From Deroplatys truncata (lineage: Eukaryota > Arthropoda > Insecta > Mantodea > Mantidae), in assembly GCA_030765065.1 (NCBI GenBank), contig CM060990.1:216605290-216669289 (forward strand): 64,000 bases of DNA. The letters are read 5' to 3'. The position numbers and the translations under genes are program-made. Of the stretch, positions 57,400 through 64,000 are shown one piece after another. Positions within the stretch are counted from its first letter, which is position 1; each line of letters opens with the position of its first letter. A model generated the notes under the pieces. It made no database searches and had not been told where the DNA came from. It worked only from the letters and a program-made list of their open reading frames with translations.

Positions 57400-57712
57400 G
57401 CACATCCTCTGGGCGATGTGCAAATCTGCACGTAGGCTTGAGGAAGTTGATGTAACTATTATTCCCCCAAGTTATTCCTACAGAATTACCCGCGGAAGGG
57501 GTTAGCCGCGTACATCCTGTTACAAGCTGGCTGTCCCGATCCGTGCGTCAACAAGATTGCAAAATGTGAGAAAATGTAAGGTTTCAAGAAATGTCTACTT
57601 TAATCCGAAATAAAGAAGTGTATGTATAATTTAGTCCAAAATGAAGAGGTGTCCCAAAAATGTATGTTTGAACCTCTCTGTGGATCCTTATGCTCCACAA
57701 CAGCACTCGTGA
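57400..57712 (+). repeat. Long direct repeat, copy 2 (LTR-like)
   Basis: The partner of 56354-56665, ending exactly where the jockey-like RT resumes. This position at the insertion edge supports a terminal repeat. Confidence 0.85.
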
Positions 57713-58260
57713 TAATGTGCATAGTATACTAATTTAAGCGTATCTATAGAACTGACATTTACTAGTGTTTGGATAGCATAACAGGCAGAACTAAGTTTGG
57801 GTAAGATATACGTAATGTGAACTTTCCAATCTAAATATCTGTCTACTTGGAGGCCCAGTAATTTAATGTTGTCTATTTGTTCTAGTAACATGTCAATCCC
57901 AATTTCTATTGGAGTGTGTGGTGATCGATGGGTTATGAATTTAACAACTTTTGTTTTGTCTAGATTTACAGATAATTTTTTAACTTTAAACCAGTGTGAC
58001 GTACAGTTCAAAACATAATTCAATTTAATTACACACTCATTCAAGTTTTTACTAGTCACCAGAACACTCGTGTCATCAGCAAACAGAATGATACTTGCAA
58101 TATCCTTTATATAAAATGTTAGGTCATTTATATAGATCAAAAATATTAAAGGTCTTAGGACTGAACCTTGGGGCACTCCATGTGTTACTGTTTTCCATTT
58201 TGATGTGTTTTTTCCAAATCCAGTATCTGCTACTTTGTTAATGTTCAACTGATAAGATCT
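57688..58260 (-). pseudogene. Jockey-like reverse transcriptase (second jockey-like copy)
   Basis: Open for 186 codons: KTVTHGVPQGSVLRPLIFLI, YINDLTFYIKDI, IILFADDTSVLVTS (catalytic ADD), LSVNLDKTKVVKF and LLGLQVDRYLDWKVHI. Cut after YYAHYH by the insertion. The N-terminal RT and the endonuclease are missing. Confidence 0.87.
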
Positions 58261-58739
58261 TATTCCAACGATGGAGATGATAATGGGAGTGGGTAGGTTT
58301 GGACAAATCAGTTAGCATAATGAATGGCTAGTCAAACTCCCATGTTGAAATAAAGAAATGATAGCCAAAAGTCTATGTATTCGTAGTGTAGGAAAATCAT
58401 CTTCAACCCAATATAATGAACAAAAGCAAGAGTAAAAATTAGAGCAGAAGCTATCCACATTGCCACCATAATATGGCATGACTCCACTTGAGGTACTACT
58501 TACTTTGCAAATTAGAAGAAGCAATGAAATACTGAGAAGAAACTATTCAGTGTAAGGTAATAATCTCTCAGTCTTCCTCCCTCCTTTCATGTCGGAGGTT
58601 TGTTCAGAGTTATTTATAACTCTTTCCTAGCATGCCCTTGGGCAAGTGGTGATTGCCAACCATGGTCTAACTTAGTGGTCAAACATGCCTTCAGGGAGAA
58701 CCGTACTATGCAATGCTAACCATGAATATGCACATGTAT
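58261..58739. other. Nothing recognised
   Basis: No supported gene or repeat between the two jockey-like elements. Confidence 0.35.
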
Positions 58740-59580
58740 AAATCAGTGGCAGCTCATGGTGTCTATAGTTAAAAAATGCGTAACAAAATTCCTAGGAATC
58801 TGGATTGATAACGAATTCTCATGGGAAACCCATATACTACAACTGTCAAACTGAACAAATTATGTTATGCTGTTCGTAAATTGGCTAATGTGTGCTCCAA
58901 AGTAATACCAAAGATAGTGTATCACAGCTGCGTTGAGTCCCAAATTAGCTATCGCATCCCCTTTTGGGGTTCCTCTCCAAAAGCAACACATATTCGCACA
59001 ATCCAAAAAAGAATTTTAAAGGCCATTCTGAAGGTACCCATAAGAACACCAATAGATACATATTCAATGAACTTAAAGTTTTGCCTATCCCATGCCTATA
59101 TATTCTTGAAACCTTAAACTTCATTCATAATAATATAACTATATTTCAAAAGAACTCAGAATATCATAACTACAACACAAGAAATCTCAATAACTTACAC
59201 TTAGATAGCCACAGGCTTACAAAAAGCCTAGCAAGCATTTCCCATCTGGGTATCTTAATGTATAACAAACTAGATACTTCAATGTAAAACTTAAATAAAG
59301 AATCTTTTAAAGGTAAACTAAGAAAGCTACTTCTAAAAAGGCAATATTTACATATAAATGACTATTTAAATGAACCATGTTTTCCATAATCACATAATTA
59401 AAGTACATAGATTATTTAATTTTGTTATTCTGTGACATAGTATTTTTGTAAAGAAACTAACATATAATTATTTTATATTACTTGCTGTAATGTGTTCTAC
59501 ATATGCAATCCTGATGTGTCCGAAAAACAATGTAAGTTGTTTCCCAAAGGATGAAATAAATATAAAACAGGTGAAAAATA
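58740..59580 (+). mobile_element. Jockey-like 3-prime fragment
   Basis: TKFLGIWIDNEFSWETHI, LNKLCYAVRKLANVCSKVIP, KIVYHSCVESQISYRIPFWG, TIQKRILKAILKVPIRTPID, then in a shifted frame LPIPCLYILETLNFIHNNIT, YHNYNTRNLNNLHLDSHRLT and YNKLDTSM. A complete C-terminal part with a 3-prime end after AATAAA near 59560. The RT catalytic core is absent (5-prime truncated). Confidence 0.82.
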
Positions 59581-62500
59581 ATGTATGAAAAATAAAATAG
59601 TGTACGCTAAAAATGGAGCAACTATTAATATTATCACCCTACTTTATGTAGATTAAATCAATCCTCCTGTCCTTCAAGGAGGCAAAGCTATCTATTCTTT
59701 GAAGGTATACACTAGTGCATAACCAACAAAATTCAGTAAACCAAAAATCTTTAAATTTTATATATACAACTTCCCCGAGCTTTTAATTTGTTTCTTTATG
59801 GAAATCTGCAATGAATTAATTGGACGCCCAGTAATTAAAAGGTATTCCTTGTCCTCATCATTCTATGTATTAAACAGAGTTTCTAACAAAATGCACTCAA
59901 CATAATTTGTTGGAAACATATTAAAAAAAAAAAAAAAAAAGCAGAAATTCAATTGTATTCAGTATTCATACCTCACAGTACTTGCTGAGTACTCATAAGT
60001 ACACACAACATTGCATTTTATTTTATTGAAAACATAAACAAACAAAGAAAAGAAGAAGGAATCAAGACATTCAGTGTTAACATGCCTACAGCTACTCACT
60101 CACTGACTCACTCTTCATCTAATGGTCTTACGTTAGAACCTACAAGCTGCTACCTGAGGGTGCAAAAGAAATACTTCAGTGTCGACACATAAGTTCTTCA
60201 CTTCCATAGCTGGACAAGCAATAATGACATCACATTGCCACGGCAAGTTTTCCAAACAAGAGAAATACTGTACCTGAAGTGCCAAAATATTTCCCTTGCT
60301 GGAGGGTTGAGCTGTTGTGGCCTCCCCTCCCCTCAGGAGAGAGGTTCTGGGCTTGCCTTCAAAGTCAGGATACAAAAGAAGAGGAAGTTGTGTTGGCAGC
60401 TTCAAAAATTAAGAAATAGTGTAAGCGTAAATGTTAGGTAAAAAATTCTTCACTTCACCTGGCCAGCCGCCTCTGGTATAAATAGATGACATGAGAACAT
60501 ACCAGAATTCAGTTCCTTTTGATTCATTTTTGTCTAATGTACCTACTTGTCTTTGTTTGGTGGTTGTAAATCTTAGAGCACTCATGTGGCACAGTGGTGC
60601 ACCCTTTTGTAATCCTTAGGATTCAGACTGAGGACAACACTACTATCTCATGTCCATAGCACTTCATCAGACACTAAGTATTCACAGTAATTTTTACACC
60701 ACTCAAATTATTTGCTCAGTACACACTGAAGTACAAAGCTTCAGTGCTCGAGGGCCAAAACTGTTTCAGTTTCTGAGAAGCACACCTCTTCAGCCACCTA
60801 TCCTTGTAACCCAAACAAAATTCCAGTTTCAAATGAGTGGAATGTTTCTTGCAAGTCATCTATGTTACAAAATACTAAATTACATTGAGATATACCCACT
60901 TCTCTCTCACTCTCTCCCTTCTCTTCGAGGCACATTCATACTCTAAAAATTTCTTTGAACTAATTGGCAGTAAAATAAACCAATTCTTTAATAAGTATAT
61001 AATAAATTCAGATTGTTTTACAGTAAAGTTTGAATACATTTATCGCCATGTTTATTCAGTAAGCTCATAGCATTTATATACTTCATTTTAAATAATGAAA
61101 ATTAACTACTTGATTCTATTATTTTTACTTTTTTCTTTCTTTTGAGAATAAAGGGTTGGAAAGTCTTGAAATTCTTAATACTCTTGGTTGTTTATGATGG
61201 CTTCACATCATAATTATGAAGCCATGATTAGCTACCTACACTGTGAAAACTTCAAGTATTACTCTTGCTTACAGACTTTTATGGGAAGGGAAATTAGAGT
61301 ACACCCAGTTATTTAATGCAGGTTAGCTTCAATAACTGTCCACATCAAAACTTCGCTTCCATTTGCAGAACATTTTAAAATATTCATGTGCATGAAGATA
61401 TATACAGAGAAGATAAGTATTGGGTAGCTGTTAATGCAACTTTTGTATACCAATCGCGCATTGAAAGTTAAAATTTGTTAACTGATTATCATGCATATAC
61501 CTGTTGCTCTTGAATCAGTTAACTTATCATTGCATACATTAGAATTGTGTAAAATAGCTTATAGAAGCTGGTGCAAATAACATTTTCACCATGAAAATGC
61601 TCTTCCCTTAATTCAACAATATTTGGATTTCCTGTTACTGCCTGTATGATGAAATATGTTTCAGAGAGGTTGTTGACCACCAATTCTTTGACAGCAGTGT
61701 CATTAATGTTTAATAACTCTAAAAGAGGACCTAGAATTATACTGAACAAGTTTAAATATGGTAGTTATAATACAGCATAGAATAAAAGAGCTTTTCATGA
61801 ATGTACATATCATTTGAGCAGTTTCAATTTCATGTTCATTGGATTTATATAACTTGCTTATTTAAGGACAATGTTTGATACCGAAATGTAAATTAAAATT
61901 GTTTTTAGTTTAATGTTTTAAATGCAGTTATAAACAAATCATATTGAGTTGTAATAAAAAGCACTATTTTCATGAAATCTGTATTAATACCTTTGTTGCT
62001 AAGTATTTATTCTTAAAAGGTTTGGATTCTGATAGAAACTGGAATTGCATCTCTAATTGTTTAGCATAAATACATCACATTTTAAAGAGTAAAAGTATTA
62101 TAGGAAATATAAAATAATAGAAATTTGGGTTTAAACACCAATAGTTAATTTTGAGATACTAGTTTATGTTTTCTTACATATATTAATGATTCTAAAAAAA
62201 CAACCATAGTTTAAATAAACTCAAACACAACTAATGCTGCATTATTTAAAAGGACTTGACCACTGTTATGTGATTTAAATATGCACCTCAGTATGCACCA
62301 TTGCAAGTTAAAATGCACGTAGTGTTATGTTGCACGTGAGTTAAATTCTGCGTTTGCCAAATTTATTGATAAACAATTGTACTTAATTACAGTAAAACCT
62401 TGTTAATATAAACCCAGTTAAACTGAATGTTGTTTAATCTGGGGGCATATTCTAAGGATACAAATTGACATACAATAGCTATAAGATTTAGCTGTGCCAC

Positions 62501-63399
62501 AAAGCCAAACATCTAACTAGGAAATAATAACACACCCAATCACTTGTAAAATAAAGCATTGACTGATTGTGTTTGTACAGACGTCACAGGAATTCACTGT
62601 TGCTAGAAAACTACAAGTAAAAGCAAAAGCCATTGATTTTCCACCCTCTGTATTGCACAATCACACTAAACAGATTCAACTCAAATTATGTTATTTTCCT
62701 AAGGCCCTTTGGTTTTACAGATTGCTCATTTCACTATTAAAAGCTCAAACATAATCAGGTGAAGAATATTCAATAAAACTTCTACATTATCAATAAAATG
62801 GAAGCCTCAATCTCTCTTTTGGAATGAGATGCTGAAATTAATTGTTGCATCACTCAAAAGTTGTGTTCTAATGATGCACTGTGTATTAGGATGAAGTGTA
62901 TTATGTCTGTAAAATTCTGGCCTGTTTTAATATCATCTTGAGGGTGCTACAAAATATTAAAGTGTGAAATTGAGAATATTTTAAATAAATATTCTCTCTC
63001 TTAATTTGCAATGCCTTAAATATTTGGATCATACTATAAATATATCAGTTGTTGAATCTGTTTAAACAGTATTTAATTTATTGTCTTAGAATGCTTTCTT
63101 TAATGCTTAACCCCTATTTTATTTTTCCTTATAAATCCTGCTTATTTAATAGCACTTTAACAGCTAGATCAATTTTTTTTCCTTGTCCTTTTTAACAACT
63201 CAAGTCAATGGAGATGGTTAGATGATTGTAGTGGTAATGTGAATAGTTAGTGTATGATAGACACAGTGCCTCAGTTAAAGTCACTTAGTTGTTCTGTTTA
63301 TTTTAATGTGTAGTTGGAACTTTGGGTCATAACATTGAAATGTCCAGTCTGTTATTTGGTTGGCAACTGAGGGAAACCACAAACAAATTAAAGTCAGAT
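59581..63399. other. Nothing recognised
   Basis: 3.8 kb with no supported gene. A poly-A run of about 19 bases sits at 59923-59941. Open frames at 60133-60441 and 60650-60946 have no family resemblance, and the expected last crotonase exon was not found. Confidence 0.4.
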
Positions 63400-63476
63400 T
63401 TGGTGGTACAAATAATTTGAACCTGGGACGTACCAAATGTAAGTCATGGACATTACAGTCTGAGCCACCTGGTTTG
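63400..63476 (-). mobile_element. Possible tRNA-derived SINE head
   Basis: The minus strand reads AGGTGGCTCAGACTGTAATG (A box-like) then CCCAGGTTCAAATT (B box-like). No tail or duplication was found. Confidence 0.45.
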
Positions 63477-64000
63477 GTCTTTTTTGTTTTGTTTTGTTTA
63501 GTTTAGGAGATCATCAATAAATCATAGCATGCCTTGTTAAACTGGTCTGTGATAGGCTCTAGCTCAGTAATTATGAATTCTGAATTGAGAGTGGAGAACT
63601 TTTAGTAGAAGTCATAGTCACAAGTTTATGCTTCCCATGAACAACCACAAAATATTTTATCTTCTTTACAGACATTTTAAGTGCTATTTTCTTGTGTGGG
63701 ATGATCCGATGTTTAAATTTAACAATTGCTCCATCACTACCAGAAAAATGTCTAAACAGTTTGGAAGAAGATTTCAGTACCAACTTTATCTAGAAATTAT
63801 GCTATAAAAGTAATTCAGTATTTCCATATGATTATTTAAAAGATTATTGGATAACCTTTGCAAAAATGTAACCAAAGGCATTAACAAACCTCAAAAAAGG
63901 AAAAATGTTATAGATAAGCCAGATAATTTATTTGTTACTGCTGCTTCTAAAAGTTAGCCACTTTTGCACATTGAGAAACACAAAAAGACTCAAATTTTGG

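Larger units (their letters stand above)
55420..58260 (-). mobile_element. Jockey-like retrotransposon split by a direct-repeat insertion
   Basis: RT part 57713-58260 and C-terminal part 55420-55877 on the minus strand; the reading continues from LKLVYYAHYH to IIEYGILFWG across the insertion. The end carries an INTRQKGNIHHPSAKLSCFQ piece. The insertion holds two 312-bp direct repeats. A TGATAA at 55872-55877 and 57710-57715 is a candidate target duplication. Confidence 0.78.

Noticed and set aside
49462..64000. Last exon of the crotonase gene
   Set aside because: I looked for a phase-2 acceptor followed by an MVDNL...DGQEGI...KRKPVW-like peptide and saw none; it is probably beyond the window.

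Overview
The window reads as repeat-rich, AT-rich animal nuclear DNA, most likely from an arthropod. The reasons are: a split metazoan gene with GT-AG introns many kilobases long; a repeat fauna of L2/CR1-like, jockey-like and I/R1-like non-LTR elements, a Penelope-like element, Tc1 and mariner-like transposons, hAT-type elements and several tRNA-derived SINEs; and long (ATT)n, (GA)n and (AT)n microsatellites. The species cannot be named from the sequence. No prokaryotic, organellar or CRISPR feature is seen.

Only one host gene is supported: four internal coding exons (3915-4050, 10816-11006, 33210-33370, 49347-49461, plus strand) of an ECHDC3-type enoyl-CoA hydratase/isomerase (crotonase) family protein. 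Their reading phases fit together exactly. The first and last coding exons were not found and probably lie outside the window. The three complete introns measure 6.8, 22.2 and 16.0 kb.

Most of the rest is mobile DNA in nested layers. The first intron holds an old L2/CR1-like element split by a tRNA SINE, which is itself split by a 902-bp solo LTR with a 4-bp target duplication; a non-autonomous hAT-type element follows. The second intron holds a mariner-like element with terminal inverted repeats, a full-length but decayed 4.7-kb L2/CR1-like element bounded by a perfect 13-bp duplication and carrying a 2A-like peptide, an I/R1-like element with RNase H, and a four-deep nest at 25-31 kb. In that nest a mariner-like relic carries a 426-bp retroposon and an L2/CR1-like copy, and the L2/CR1-like copy carries both a truncated sibling and a tRNA SINE. 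Each insertion has its own target duplication, and removing the two inner ones leaves ORF2 of the L2/CR1-like copy as a single open frame.

The third intron holds hAT transposase pieces interrupted by two inverted mariner-like fragments and a SINE, a Penelope-like element, and a jockey-like element (42.1-47.0 kb). The jockey-like element is split by a Tc1 transposon and by a long-TIR mariner-like transposon that carries a Penelope fragment. Downstream of the last visible exon, 49.5-64 kb is mostly without recognisable genes. It holds another split jockey-like element with a terminal-direct-repeat insertion, a plus-strand jockey-like 3-prime end, SINE pieces, tandem duplications and a perfect hairpin.

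The transposons have no evident joint function. Their main interest is as an insertion history, plus a few special signals: the 2A-like peptide, the same-frame ORF1 stop before ORF2, two 19-bp perfect hairpins and a 230-bp GA tract close to a splice acceptor.
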